A stretch of DNA of 64,000 nucleotides. Source: Pseudomonas syringae (lineage in GTDB: Bacteria > Pseudomonadota > Gammaproteobacteria > Pseudomonadales > Pseudomonadaceae). The stretch is from the NCBI RefSeq assembly GCF_021606685.1, contig NZ_WKCB01000005.1, forward strand, positions 62,001-126,000, given 5' to 3'. The notes under the pieces are model-generated. The model was not told the origin of the DNA. It made no database searches and saw nothing but the letters and a program-made list of their open reading frames with translations. Numbering within the stretch: position 1 is the first letter of the stretch; each line of letters begins with the position of its first letter. This document shows positions 1-8,472 of this stretch, one piece after another. The position numbers and the translations under genes were made by a program.

Positions 1-555
1 GAGCTGCTGCAAGGCCTGGGTTGGGGCGAGGCGAAGAACCGTCTGTTCCAGCTGCTGGACGGCCAACTGGGTGAGGCCCGCGAGCGCTATCACACACTGA
101 TGTCGCGTCCCTCGGACATGGAAGACTTGCTGTTGGTTGGCGCCAAGAAGGCCCGCGCTGTGGCGGCGCCGTTCCTGGCTGAGTTGCGCGAAGCGGTGGG
201 CCTGCGTTCATTCGTCAATCAGGCGGCTGCACCAGTCGCGACCAAAAAGAAAACCGCGAAAGCCGCGCGTTTCGTGAGCTTCCGCGAAGACGACGGTAGC
301 TTCCGCTTCCGCCTGTTGGCGGCTGATGGTGAGCAACTGCTGCTGTCGCGCAACTTTGCTGACGGCAAAGCGGCCGGCGCAGTGACCAAGCAGCTGCAAA
401 GCGGCGTGATGCTCGACGTGCGCCCCGAGGCCCTGGGCTTCAGCGTATGGCTGGACGACGCGGCCGTGGCCGACAGCGCCGAGTTCGCCGACGCGGCCTC
501 CCGCGATGCCGCCATCGCCGCCTTGCGCGTTGCGTTGACCCCCACCGAGGATTAA
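1..555 (+). CDS. trpS: Tryptophan--tRNA ligase, C-terminal part (5' end outside window)
   Basis: The frame is open from base 1 and ends at a TAA at 553-555, giving 184 codons. The first residues visible, ELLQGLGWGEAKNRLFQLLD, followed by a helical stretch with REAVGL, resemble the C-terminal anticodon-binding region of the long (about 450 aa) tryptophanyl-tRNA synthetase of pseudomonads. That form carries an extra C-terminal domain, here roughly the last 90 residues, rich in Ala, Asp and Lys. The catalytic Rossmann domain with HIGH and KMSKS motifs would lie to the left of the window. The enzyme charges tRNA-Trp in the cytosol. Identification rests on the partial sequence and on zapE directly downstream, a neighbour pair I recall from other Pseudomonas genomes. 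Confidence 0.8.
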   Translation, partial: ELLQGLGWGEAKNRLFQLLDGQLGEARERYHTLMSRPSDMEDLLLVGAKKARAVAAPFLAELREAVGLRSFVNQAAAPVATKKKTAKAARFVSFREDDGSFRFRLLAADGEQLLLSRNFADGKAAGAVTKQLQSGVMLDVRPEALGFSVWLDDAAVADSAEFADAASRDAAIAALRVALTPTED

Positions 556-584
556 CCCGACCAAGGGTTGATTGCCATTATCCA

Positions 585-616
585 GGGCCGTCGTTACAGT
601 GACGGCCCGTTTTTGT
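585..616 (+). terminator. Rho-independent terminator between trpS and zapE
   Basis: An 8-bp perfect stem (GGGCCGTC at 585-592, GACGGCCC at 601-608) with an 8-nt loop is followed by GTTTTTGTT. It lies 30 nt after the trpS stop and only about 18 nt before the zapE ATG. Confidence 0.8.
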
Positions 617-634
617 TGCCTTGCTAACGAAATT

Positions 635-1729
635 ATGACGCCCCTAGAACGATATCAAGCTGATCTGAAACGCCCTGAATTCTTCCACGACGCGGCCCAG
701 GAAAACGCCGTGCGTCATTTGCAGCGCCTGTACGACGACCTGGTCGCGGCCTCGCAAAGCAAGCCGGGGATGCTCAGCAAGCTGTTTGGCAAGAAAGACC
801 ACACGCCGGTCAAAGGCCTGTACTTCTGGGGTGGCGTCGGCCGGGGCAAGACTTACCTGGTAGACACCTTCTTCGAAGCGCTGCCGTTCAAGCAAAAGGT
901 GCGCACGCACTTTCACCGCTTCATGAAGCGTGTGCACGAAGAGATGAAAACCCTGCCGGGCGAGAAAAACCCGCTGACCATCATCGCCAAGCGTTTTTCC
1001 GAAGAAGCGCGGGTGATCTGCTTCGATGAGTTCTTCGTCTCCGACATCACTGATGCCATGATCCTCGGCACCCTGATGGAAGAGCTGTTCAAGAACGGCG
1101 TGACCCTGGTCGCCACCTCGAACATCGTGCCTGACGGCCTGTACAAGGACGGTCTGCAACGCGCGCGTTTCCTGCCGGCCATTGCGCTGATCAAGCAGAA
1201 CACCGAGATCGTCAACGTCGACAGCGGCGTCGACTACCGCCTGCGTCACCTTGAGCAAGCGGAGCTGTTCCACTTCCCGTTGAACGAAGCAGCCCATGAT
1301 AGCCTGAAAAAGAGCTTCCGCGCCCTGACGCCGGAATGCACCCAGGCGGTGGAAAACGACAAGCTGATGATCGAGAACCGCGAAATCATCGCCCTGCGCA
1401 CCTGCGATGATGTGGCGTGGTTCGAGTTCCGCCAGCTGTGCGACGGCCCGCGCAGCCAGAACGACTACATCGAACTGGGCAAGATCTTCCACGCGGTGAT
1501 CTTGAGCGGCGTAGAGCAGATGGGCGTCACCACTGACGACATCGCGCGCCGTTTCATCAACATGGTCGATGAGTTCTACGACCGCAACGTGAAGTTGATC
1601 ATCTCGGCGGAAGTCGAGCTGAAGGACCTCTACACTGGCGGTCGCTTGAACTTCGAATTCCAGCGCACGCTGAGCCGGTTGCTGGAAATGCAGTCCCACG
1701 AATTCCTGTCGCGCGGCCACAAACCTTAA
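635..1729 (+). CDS. zapE: Cell division ATPase ZapE (AFG1-like AAA+)
   Basis: This is a 364-residue AFG1/LACE1-family ATPase. Walker A is GGVGRGKT at residues 66-73 and the Walker B region CFDEFFVSDITDA starts at about 129. In E. coli ZapE interacts with FtsZ at the constricting septum, and mitochondrial homologues handle misassembled respiratory proteins. The ATG at 635 (MTPLERYQ) was chosen because the residues upstream in the open frame run through the trpS terminator and are unlike the family. The Shine-Dalgarno is weak. The gene follows trpS on the same strand, but a strong terminator separates the two start signals. A REPIN follows the stop. Confidence 0.9.
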   Translation: MTPLERYQADLKRPEFFHDAAQENAVRHLQRLYDDLVAASQSKPGMLSKLFGKKDHTPVKGLYFWGGVGRGKTYLVDTFFEALPFKQKVRTHFHRFMKRVHEEMKTLPGEKNPLTIIAKRFSEEARVICFDEFFVSDITDAMILGTLMEELFKNGVTLVATSNIVPDGLYKDGLQRARFLPAIALIKQNTEIVNVDSGVDYRLRHLEQAELFHFPLNEAAHDSLKKSFRALTPECTQAVENDKLMIENREIIALRTCDDVAWFEFRQLCDGPRSQNDYIELGKIFHAVILSGVEQMGVTTDDIARRFINMVDEFYDRNVKLIISAEVELKDLYTGGRLNFEFQRTLSRLLEMQSHEFLSRGHKP

Positions 1730-1754
1730 TCGTTCTCCAGAACAATAGAGATCC

Positions 1755-1848
1755 AATGTGGGAGGGGGCTTGCCCCCGATAGCGGTGCATCAGTCAATAT
1801 CTACAGTGACTGACACTCTGCCATCGGGAGCAAGCCCCCTCCCACATT
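1755..1848. repeat. REPIN (GGGGGCTTGCCCCC type), zapE/regulator convergent gap
   Basis: Two inverted REP arms (AATGTGGGAGGGGGCTTGCC and its complement) enclose a shorter inner inverted repeat (CAGTCA/TGACTG). The element fills the gap between two convergent genes and ends in a T-run, so it may also act as a terminator. Confidence 0.85.
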
Positions 1849-1869
1849 TTTTACAGAGTTTGACCTGGC

Positions 1870-2865
1870 TTACGCGGCCTGCTGGAATTGCTGACGGTAC
1901 TGGTTCGGTGACAACTCGGTGTGCTGCCTGAACAGCCGCGCAAAGAAACTCGCATCGTCGTAACCCACCTCGTAACTGATGGTCTTGATGCTTTTGCGGC
2001 TGCCCGAAAGCAGGCCTTTGGCGGTCTCGATACGTAGCCTTTGCAGGTAATGCAGCGGCTTGTCACCGGTGGCGGTCTGGAAGCGGCGCATGAAGTTGCG
2101 AATGCTCATGCCGTGCTCCCGGGCGACGTCTTCGAAGCGGAACTTGTCGGCGAAATGCTCTTCGAGCCAGTGCTGGATCTGCAGGATGATCACGTCCTGG
2201 TGCAGCTTTTGCCCACCAAACCCGATGCGCCCCGGCGAGTAGCTGCGTTGCACTTCATAGAGAATGTCGCGGGCCACGGCCTGGGCGATGTTGGCGCCGC
2301 AGAAGCGTTCGATCAGGTAGATGTAGAGGTCGCACGCCGAGGTGGTGCCGCCGGCGCAATACAAGTTATCGGCGTCGGTGAGGTGCTTGTCCTGGTTGAG
2401 CTGGACCTTGGGGAAACGCTCGCTGAAGGCCGTGAAGAACCGCCAGTAGGTGGTCGCTTCCTTGCCATCGAGCAGCCCGGCTTCGGCCAGCCAGAACACT
2501 CCGGTGGCCTCGCCGCAGAGCACCGCGCCACGCGCGTGCTGTTCGCGCAGCCATGGCAGCACCTGTGGGTAGTGCGTGCACAGGGCGTCGAAGTCGTCCC
2601 AGAAGGCCGGCAGCACGATGATGTCGGCGTCTTCAAGGCCGCCGTCCACCGGCATGATCACATCACTGAAACTGCGCACCGATTGCCCGTCGGGGCTGAC
2701 CAGCCGCGTTTCGAACGCCGGGGTCAGGCCCAGGCCTTGTTGTTTGCCATAACGCAGGCTGGCGAGGTGGAAGAAATCCTTGGCTTGCATGAGGGTTGAA
2801 GCGAATACCCGATCAATGGCCAAAATGCTGACGCGCCGCAACGGCGTGGAGATTTGGTTAGACAT
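1870..2865 (-). CDS. GlxA-family AraC-type transcriptional regulator
   Basis: The 331-residue protein has an N-terminal DJ-1/PfpI-like (class I glutamine amidotransferase-fold) domain, about residues 10-190, with a Cys at 117 in the nucleophile-elbow context VLCGEATG. A C-terminal AraC double helix-turn-helix follows at about 225-325, ending in YDDASFFARLFRQHTELSPNQYR. Relatives in Pseudomonas (CdhR, GbdR, ArgR types) sense amine or quaternary-ammonium metabolites, but the ligand here cannot be read from sequence. It is divergent from the acyl-CoA dehydrogenase at 3011, with about 145 bp between them, so it may control that gene. The ATG at 2865 has only a weak ribosome binding site. Confidence 0.85.
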   Translation of the reverse strand: MSNQISTPLRRVSILAIDRVFASTLMQAKDFFHLASLRYGKQQGLGLTPAFETRLVSPDGQSVRSFSDVIMPVDGGLEDADIIVLPAFWDDFDALCTHYPQVLPWLREQHARGAVLCGEATGVFWLAEAGLLDGKEATTYWRFFTAFSERFPKVQLNQDKHLTDADNLYCAGGTTSACDLYIYLIERFCGANIAQAVARDILYEVQRSYSPGRIGFGGQKLHQDVIILQIQHWLEEHFADKFRFEDVAREHGMSIRNFMRRFQTATGDKPLHYLQRLRIETAKGLLSGSRKSIKTISYEVGYDDASFFARLFRQHTELSPNQYRQQFQQAA

Positions 2866-3010
2866 AATTTCATTTATTCTTATAGGGGAAAGTGGTCACC
2901 AGACGGCTGGATCGTCTTATTTTTTGTCGCATGTGTCCAGTGTCCCGTGACGTACGCGCGGCTTAGGCTCTGTTGGCTGGTTTTTGTCCGACAATCCACG
3001 CAGGTGCCCC

Positions 3011-4147
3011 ATGATTCCCAGAACCTTGTTCAGCCCCGAGCACGAACTCTTTCGCGACAGCGTGCGCACTTTTCTTGAAAAGGATGCGGCTCCGTTTCAT
3101 GCGCAATGGGAGAAGCAGGGCTACATCGACCGTGCCCTGTGGAGCAAGGCGGGGGAGGCGGGGATGCTGTGTTCGCATCTACCGGAGGAATATGGCGGGC
3201 TGGGCGCGGACTTTCTGTACAGCGCGGTGGTGATCGAGGAGATCAGCCGCCTGGGACTGACGGGGATCGGTTTCTCGTTGCATTCGGACATTGTCGCGCC
3301 GTACATCCTGCATTACGGCAGTGAGGCGCTGAAGCACAAATACCTGCCCAAGTTGATCTCTGGGGAGATGGTCACGGCCATTGCCATGACAGAGCCGGGG
3401 GCCGGGTCCGACCTGCAAGGGGTCAAGACCACGGCGGTGCTGGACGGCGATGAGTATGTGATCAATGGCTCCAAGACCTTTATCACCAACGGCTATCTGG
3501 CCGAGCTGGTGATCGTGGTGGCCAAGACCGATCCCAAGGCCGGCGCCAAGGGCACCAGCCTGTTCCTGGTGGAGGCCGACACGCCGGGCTTCGCCAAGGG
3601 CAAGCGGCTGGAGAAGGTCGGCATGAAGGCCCAGGACACCTCGGAGCTGTTCTTCCAGGATGTGCGCGTATCCAAGGAAAACCTGCTGGGTCAGGCAGGC
3701 ATGGGCTTCGCGTACCTGATGCAGGAGTTGCCCCAGGAGCGTCTGACTGTGGCGATTGGCGCGCTGTCCTCCGCCGAGGCGGCGCTGCAGTGGACGCTGG
3801 ACTACACCCGTGAGCGCAAGGCGTTCGGCCGGGCGATTGCCGATTTCCAGAACACCCGGTTCAAGCTGGCCGAGATGGCCACCGAGATTCAGATCGGCCG
3901 CGTGTTTGTCGACCGATGCATGGCGTTGCACCTGGAAGGCAAGCTGGACGTGCCCACGGCTGCGATGGTCAAGTACTGGGCTACCGACCTGCAATGCAAG
4001 GTGCTCGACGAGTGCGTGCAGTTGCACGGCGGTTACGGCTTCATGTGGGAGTACCCGATTGCCCGGGCGTGGGCGGATGCGCGGGTGCAGCGGATTTATG
4101 CGGGGACCAATGAGATCATGAAGGAGATTATTGCGCGGGCGCTTTGA
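3011..4147 (+). CDS. Acyl-CoA dehydrogenase, long-chain-type
   Basis: This is a 378-residue flavoprotein of the acyl-CoA dehydrogenase family (cytosolic fatty or branched acyl-CoA alpha,beta-dehydrogenation, electrons passed to ETF). The FAD/substrate signature AMTEPGAGSDLQG is present, and the C-terminal IYAGTNEIMKEIIARAL closes the FAD site. At the position where short- and medium-chain enzymes carry the catalytic Glu (Y-E-G-T) this protein has Ala. In long-chain and isovaleryl types the base sits instead on an internal helix, and SSAEAALQW supplies a candidate Glu. I therefore infer an LCAD-like enzyme. ATG 3011 was preferred over an in-frame TTG at 2984 because homology starts at the ATG. 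Confidence 0.85.
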   Translation: MIPRTLFSPEHELFRDSVRTFLEKDAAPFHAQWEKQGYIDRALWSKAGEAGMLCSHLPEEYGGLGADFLYSAVVIEEISRLGLTGIGFSLHSDIVAPYILHYGSEALKHKYLPKLISGEMVTAIAMTEPGAGSDLQGVKTTAVLDGDEYVINGSKTFITNGYLAELVIVVAKTDPKAGAKGTSLFLVEADTPGFAKGKRLEKVGMKAQDTSELFFQDVRVSKENLLGQAGMGFAYLMQELPQERLTVAIGALSSAEAALQWTLDYTRERKAFGRAIADFQNTRFKLAEMATEIQIGRVFVDRCMALHLEGKLDVPTAAMVKYWATDLQCKVLDECVQLHGGYGFMWEYPIARAWADARVQRIYAGTNEIMKEIIARAL

Positions 4148-4171
4148 GTCTTGTGGTGTTTGTCACGGCCT

Positions 4172-4260
4172 CATCGGGGGCAAGCCCCCTCCCACATTCG
4201 ATCGCATTCCAAAGAGATGTACTCGGTCAAATGTGGGAGGGGGCTTGCTCGCGAAAGCGG
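4172..4260. repeat. REPIN, tail-to-tail arms in a convergent gap
   Basis: The arms CATCGGGGGCAAGCCCCCTC and AATGTGGGAGGGGGCTTGCT face outward around about 35 nt. The right arm ends TCGCGAAAGCGG, which belongs to a different REP subtype from the left arm, so the element is a hybrid. It lies between the convergent acyl-CoA dehydrogenase and aldo/keto reductase genes. Confidence 0.8.
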
Positions 4261-4272
4261 TCTAACTGCCAA

Positions 4273-5313
4273 TCAAGGCGCAGGGTTCGGATGATCCTTC
4301 TGAATCGCCTCAATCCCCTCCAACACCTCTTTCGACAATGTCAGATCAGCACTGGCAATGTTGCTGTCCAACTGCTCCAGGCTGGTCGCGCCAATGATGT
4401 TGCTGGTCACAAATGGCTGCTGCGTCACGAATGCCAGCGCCATCTGTGCCGGGTCCAAACCATGTTCCCGCGCCAGCGCCACATAACGGCTGCACGCCGC
4501 TTCCGACTGCGGGTTGAAATAGCGGCTGAAGCGGCTGTATTCGGTCAGGCGTGCCTTGGCCGGGCGGGCGCCGTTTTCGTACTTGCCGCTGAGCATGCCG
4601 AACGCCAGCGGCGAGTAGGCCAGCAAACCGCACTGTTCGCGGATGGCGACTTCCGCCAAACCCACTTCAAAGCTGCGGTTGAGCAGGTTGTAGGGGTTCT
4701 GGATCGACACCGCGCGTGGCCAGCCACGGGCTTCGGCCAGGGCCAGGAATTTCATGGTGCCCCACGGGGTTTCGTTGGACAGGCCGATGTGTCGGATCTT
4801 GCCGGCCTTTACCTGTTCGTCCAGCGCTTCGAGGGTTTCCTCCAGCGGGGTGAGGTTGTCTTCGTCCTTGTGCTTGTAGCTCAGTTGGCCGAAAAAGTTG
4901 GTGCTGCGTTCCGGCCAGTGCAGCTGGTAGAGGTCGATCCAGTCCGTCTGCAGGCGCTTGAGGCTGGCATCCAGGGCGTCGACGATGTGCTTGCGGTTGT
5001 GGCGCAGGTGACCATCGCGGATGTAGTCGATGGTGTTGCCGGGGCCGGCGATCTTGCTGGCGAGGATCCAGTCGGCGCGGTCGCCACGGCTTTTGAAGTA
5101 ATTACCGATGTAACGCTCGGTGGTGGCATAGGTGTCGGCCTTGGGCGGCACCGGGTACATTTCTGCCGTGTCGAGGAAGTTGATCCCCGCGCCCTTGGCT
5201 CGCTCGATCTGCGCGAAGGCCTCTGCCTCGCTGTTCTGCTCGCCCCAGGTCATGGTGCCCAAGGCGATCGCGCTCACGTTCAGATCGGTGCGGCCCAGCT
5301 GTCGATAATCCAT
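4273..5313 (-). CDS. NADPH-dependent aldo/keto reductase, Tas-like
   Basis: The 346-residue TIM-barrel protein of the aldo/keto reductase superfamily resembles E. coli Tas. The catalytic tetrad is visible: Asp and Tyr in DTAEMY, Lys in LASKIAGPG, and His in YQLHWPERSTNFFG. The NADPH-binding C-terminal loop (IIGATSLEQLDSN) is present. It likely reduces aldehydes or ketones in the cytosol; the substrate is unknown. The ATG at 5313 (MDYRQLGRT) is preferred over an upstream in-frame ATG because it has a strong AAGGAG eight bases upstream. The gene is divergent from rplM. Confidence 0.88.
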   Translation of the reverse strand: MDYRQLGRTDLNVSAIALGTMTWGEQNSEAEAFAQIERAKGAGINFLDTAEMYPVPPKADTYATTERYIGNYFKSRGDRADWILASKIAGPGNTIDYIRDGHLRHNRKHIVDALDASLKRLQTDWIDLYQLHWPERSTNFFGQLSYKHKDEDNLTPLEETLEALDEQVKAGKIRHIGLSNETPWGTMKFLALAEARGWPRAVSIQNPYNLLNRSFEVGLAEVAIREQCGLLAYSPLAFGMLSGKYENGARPAKARLTEYSRFSRYFNPQSEAACSRYVALAREHGLDPAQMALAFVTQQPFVTSNIIGATSLEQLDSNIASADLTLSKEVLEGIEAIQKDHPNPAP

Positions 5314-5490
5314 CGGGTACTCCTTAGGGGAAAACAATCATAAAAGCAGGTTGAATTTTTTTTCGCAATCTGCATAATTGCCCACCTCTTTCTGCAGTGG
5401 AAGTGATGCGCCGCCTGCCGAAGAATCTTGCCGTTGAACGGACGCGCCGACCCGAGCCCCCGATAGCGTCTGTATCCGGCTGCCTTTGAC

Positions 5491-5519
5491 TTGTCAAAGT
5501 ACGCACTATTCAGTAAGAT
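5491..5519 (+). promoter_or_regulatory. Probable sigma-70 promoter of rplM-rpsI
   Basis: TTGTCA (5491-5496), a 17-nt spacer and TAAGAT (5514-5519) lie about 43 nt upstream of the rplM start codon. Confidence 0.55.
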
Positions 5520-5561
5520 CCGCCGTCTAATTTACAGGGCGGCCCCTGAGGCTATTAAAGA

Positions 5562-5990
5562 ATGACAACTTTTACTGCAAAACCGGAAACAGTTCAGCGC
5601 GACTGGTTTGTCGTCGACGCCGCTGGTCAGACCCTGGGTCGTCTGGCCACTGAAGTCGCCAGCCGTCTGCGTGGCAAGCACAAGCCTGAGTACACCCCTC
5701 ACGTTGATACCGGTGACTACATTGTCATCATCAACGCTGAGCAGGTTCGTGTAACCGGCAACAAAGCAAGCGACAAAATGTACTACCGTCACTCCGGTTT
5801 CCCAGGCGGTATCAAGTCTTCCAACTTCGAAGGCCTGATTGCCAAGAAGCCTGAAGCCCCGATCGAAATCGCGGTCAAAGGCATGCTGCCTAAGGGCCCA
5901 CTGGGTCGCGATATGTTTCGCAAGCTGAAAGTCTATGCGGGCGCTGTACACCCTCATGCTGCTCAGCAGCCCCAAGAACTGAAGTTTTAA
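5562..5990 (+). CDS. rplM: 50S ribosomal protein L13
   Basis: At 142 residues it has the standard bacterial L13 length. The family signatures [20 protein letters not shown] near the N-terminus and [20 protein letters not shown] near the C-terminus are present. L13 is an early-assembly protein of the large subunit. It is the first gene of the rplM-rpsI pair, 14 nt upstream of rpsI. Codon use is strongly biased toward major codons, as expected for high expression. Confidence 0.98.
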
Positions 5991-6004
5991 CGGAATAGTT
6001 CATT

Positions 6005-6397
6005 ATGTCGGCGACTCAAAATTACGGCACTGGCCGTCGCAAAACCGCAACCGCACGCGTTTTCCTGCGTCCGGGCACTGGTAACATCTCGATCAACAAC
6101 CGCTCCCTGGACAACTTCTTCGGCCGCGAAACTGCCCGCATGGTAGTTCGTCAGCCGCTGGAACTGACCGAGACCGTTGAAAAGTTCGACATCTACGTCA
6201 CCGTTATCGGTGGCGGTGTAAGTGGTCAAGCTGGCGCAATCCGCCACGGTATCACTCGCGCTCTGATGCAGTACGACGAAACCCTGCGTGGCGCTCTGCG
6301 CAAAGCTGGCTTCGTGACTCGCGATGCCCGTGAAGTTGAACGTAAGAAAGTCGGTCTGCGTAAAGCGCGTAAGCGTCCGCAGTACTCGAAGCGTTAA
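6005..6397 (+). CDS. rpsI: 30S ribosomal protein S9
   Basis: The protein has 130 residues, begins [15 protein letters not shown] after the first few residues, and ends in the basic tail [11 protein letters not shown], which reaches the P-site tRNA in the ribosome. It is cotranscribed with rplM and followed by a strong terminator, so petABC downstream has its own promoter. Confidence 0.98.
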
Positions 6398-6415
6398 TTC
6401 GCTTTACGTTCCACA

Positions 6416-6453
6416 AAAACGCCCAGTCTCCTCACGGAGCTGGGCGTTTTTTA
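6416..6453 (+). terminator. Rho-independent terminator after rpsI
   Basis: The stem CGCCCAG (6420-6426)/CTGGGCG (6440-6446) is extended by CTCC/GGAG in the loop, preceded by an A-run and followed by TTTTTTA. Confidence 0.93.
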
Positions 6454-6490
6454 TTGCCTGCGATTTATGCACAAATTTACGCGTGACAAC

Positions 6491-6517
6491 TTGCCACATC
6501 CGTAGACCCCCTATACT
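6491..6517 (+). promoter_or_regulatory. Possible sigma-70 promoter of petABC
   Basis: TTGCCA (6491-6496) and TATACT (6512-6517) are separated by 15 nt, slightly short. They lie about 150 nt upstream of petA in a 267-nt gap that otherwise holds only a small GCCTG/CAGGC hairpin at about 6628-6643. Confidence 0.4.
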
Positions 6518-6664
6518 ACAAGGCCTGGAGGCGGAGGCCCGGGCAATTCCCTTGTCATACGTGGGGCTTTTCATTACCATCCGACAAAATTTTTATAAGT
6601 AAAAGATTCAACACTTAGTAGACGCCTGATTTAACAGGCCAAAAAGCTGATGGGAGAGGACTGA

Positions 6665-7261
6665 ATGAGCAATGACGGCGTGAATGCAGGCCGGCGTCGC
6701 TTCTTGGTAGCAGCCACATCCGTGGTGGGTGCTGCAGGAGCGGTGGGGGCTGCGGTCCCGTTCGTGGGGTCATGGTTTCCCAGTGCCAAGGCGAAAGCCG
6801 CAGGTGCACCGGTGAAGGTGAATGTCAGCAAGATCGACCCAGGCCAGCAGATGATTGCTGAGTGGCGCGGTCAACCGGTCTTCATCGTTCGTCGCACTGA
6901 GGAAATCCTGGGGAATCTCAAGAAAATCGAAGGTCAGCTGTCTGACCCCGACTCGAAAAATTCCGACCAGCCCGCCTACGTCGATAAGGAAAATCGCTCG
7001 ATCAAGCCAGAGATTCTGCTGCTGATCGGTATCTGCACCCACTTGGGTTGCTCGCCTACCTTCCGCCCGGAAGTTGCTCCTGCCGACCTCGGCAAGGATT
7101 GGGTCGGTGGCTATTTCTGCCCTTGCCACGGTTCCCACTACGACCTCGCCGGTCGCGTCTACAAGTCACAACCCGCACCACTGAACCTGCCGGTTCCGCC
7201 ACATCACTACGAGACTGACAGTGTCATTGTCATTGGCGTCGACGAGGGGGAGAAAGCCTGA
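6665..7261 (+). CDS. petA: Ubiquinol-cytochrome c reductase, Rieske iron-sulfur subunit
   Basis: This is the 198-residue Rieske protein of the cytochrome bc1 complex, which passes electrons from ubiquinol to cytochrome c1 on the periplasmic side. A twin-arginine-type N-terminus (GRRRFLVAATS) precedes a hydrophobic anchor. The 2Fe-2S cluster boxes are CTHLGC and CPCHGS. A good GGGAGAGG lies upstream of ATG 6665. The stop codon overlaps the petB start by one base, so the two are translationally coupled. Confidence 0.97.
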   Translation: MSNDGVNAGRRRFLVAATSVVGAAGAVGAAVPFVGSWFPSAKAKAAGAPVKVNVSKIDPGQQMIAEWRGQPVFIVRRTEEILGNLKKIEGQLSDPDSKNSDQPAYVDKENRSIKPEILLLIGICTHLGCSPTFRPEVAPADLGKDWVGGYFCPCHGSHYDLAGRVYKSQPAPLNLPVPPHHYETDSVIVIGVDEGEKA

Positions 7262-8472
7262 TGAGCAAGTTCATGGATTGGGTGGATGCACGCTTCCCCG
7301 CCACCAAAATGTGGGAAGACCATCTCAGCAAATATTACGCGCCAAAAAACTTTAACTTCTTCTACTTCTTTGGCTCCCTGGCTCTGCTGGTGCTGGTCAA
7401 CCAGATCGTCACCGGTGTGTGGTTGACGATGAGCTACACGCCGTCGGCGGAAGAGGCGTTTGCCTCCGTCGAGTACATCATGCGTGACGTCGAGTACGGC
7501 TCGATCCTGCGCCTGCTGCACTCCACCGGCGCTTCGGCGTTCTTTATCGTGGTCTACATGCACATGTTCCGTGGCCTGCTCTACGGTTCGTACCAGAAGC
7601 CGCGCGAGTTGGTATGGGTGTTCGGCATGCTGATCTACCTGGCGCTGATGGCTGAGGCCTTCATGGGCTACCTGCTGCCGTGGGGCCAGATGTCGTATTG
7701 GGGCGCCCAGGTGATTATCTCGCTGTTCGGCGCGATCCCGGTGATCGGCAACGACCTCACGCAGTGGATTCGTGGTGACTACCTGATCTCGGGCATCACC
7801 CTGAACCGCTTCTTTGCCTTGCATGTGGTGGCCCTGCCGATCGTGATTCTGGGCCTGGTGGTGCTGCACATCCTGGCGCTGCACGAAGTGGGTTCCAACA
7901 ACCCGGATGGCGTGGACATCAAGAAGCACAAGGACGAGAACGGCATCCCGCTGGACGGCATTCCGTTCCACCCGTACTACACCGTAAAAGACATTGTCGG
8001 TGTGGTGGTGTTTCTGTTCGTGTTCTGCTCGATCGTGTTCTTTTTCCCGGAGATGGGCGGTTATTTCCTGGAGAAGCCTAACTTCGAACAGGCCAACGCC
8101 TTCAAGACACCTGAGCATATTGCCCCGGTCTGGTACTTCACGCCGTTCTACGCGATCTTGCGGGCGATCCCTGACAAACTCATGGGCGTGATCGCCATGG
8201 GGGCGGCGATTGCCGTGCTGTTCGTGTTGCCTTGGCTCGACCGAAGCCCGGTCAAGTCCATGCGCTACAAGGGCTGGCTGAGCAAGATCTGGCTGTGGGT
8301 GTTCTGCATTTCGTTCGTGATCCTGGGTGTGCTGGGCGTATTGGCGCCGACCCCTGAGCGTACGTTGCTGTCGCAGGTCTGCACCTTCCTGTACTTCGCC
8401 TACTTCATTCTGATGCCGTTCTACACCCGGCTCGAGAAGACCAAACCGGTTCCGGAAAGGGTGACTGGCTGA
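7261..8472 (+). CDS. petB: Cytochrome b of the bc1 complex
   Basis: The 403-residue integral membrane subunit carries hemes bL and bH and both quinone sites. Multiple hydrophobic helices are visible. The heme-ligand histidines fall in helix segments such as LLHSTGASAFFIVVYMHMFR and FFALHVVALPIVILG, and the Qo-site loop motif appears as PVWYFTPFYAILRA (PEWY in many homologues, here PVWY). Start and stop each overlap a neighbour by one base. Pseudomonads use this complex in respiration with cbb3 oxidases and in denitrification. Confidence 0.97.
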   Translation: MSKFMDWVDARFPATKMWEDHLSKYYAPKNFNFFYFFGSLALLVLVNQIVTGVWLTMSYTPSAEEAFASVEYIMRDVEYGSILRLLHSTGASAFFIVVYMHMFRGLLYGSYQKPRELVWVFGMLIYLALMAEAFMGYLLPWGQMSYWGAQVIISLFGAIPVIGNDLTQWIRGDYLISGITLNRFFALHVVALPIVILGLVVLHILALHEVGSNNPDGVDIKKHKDENGIPLDGIPFHPYYTVKDIVGVVVFLFVFCSIVFFFPEMGGYFLEKPNFEQANAFKTPEHIAPVWYFTPFYAILRAIPDKLMGVIAMGAAIAVLFVLPWLDRSPVKSMRYKGWLSKIWLWVFCISFVILGVLGVLAPTPERTLLSQVCTFLYFAYFILMPFYTRLEKTKPVPERVTG

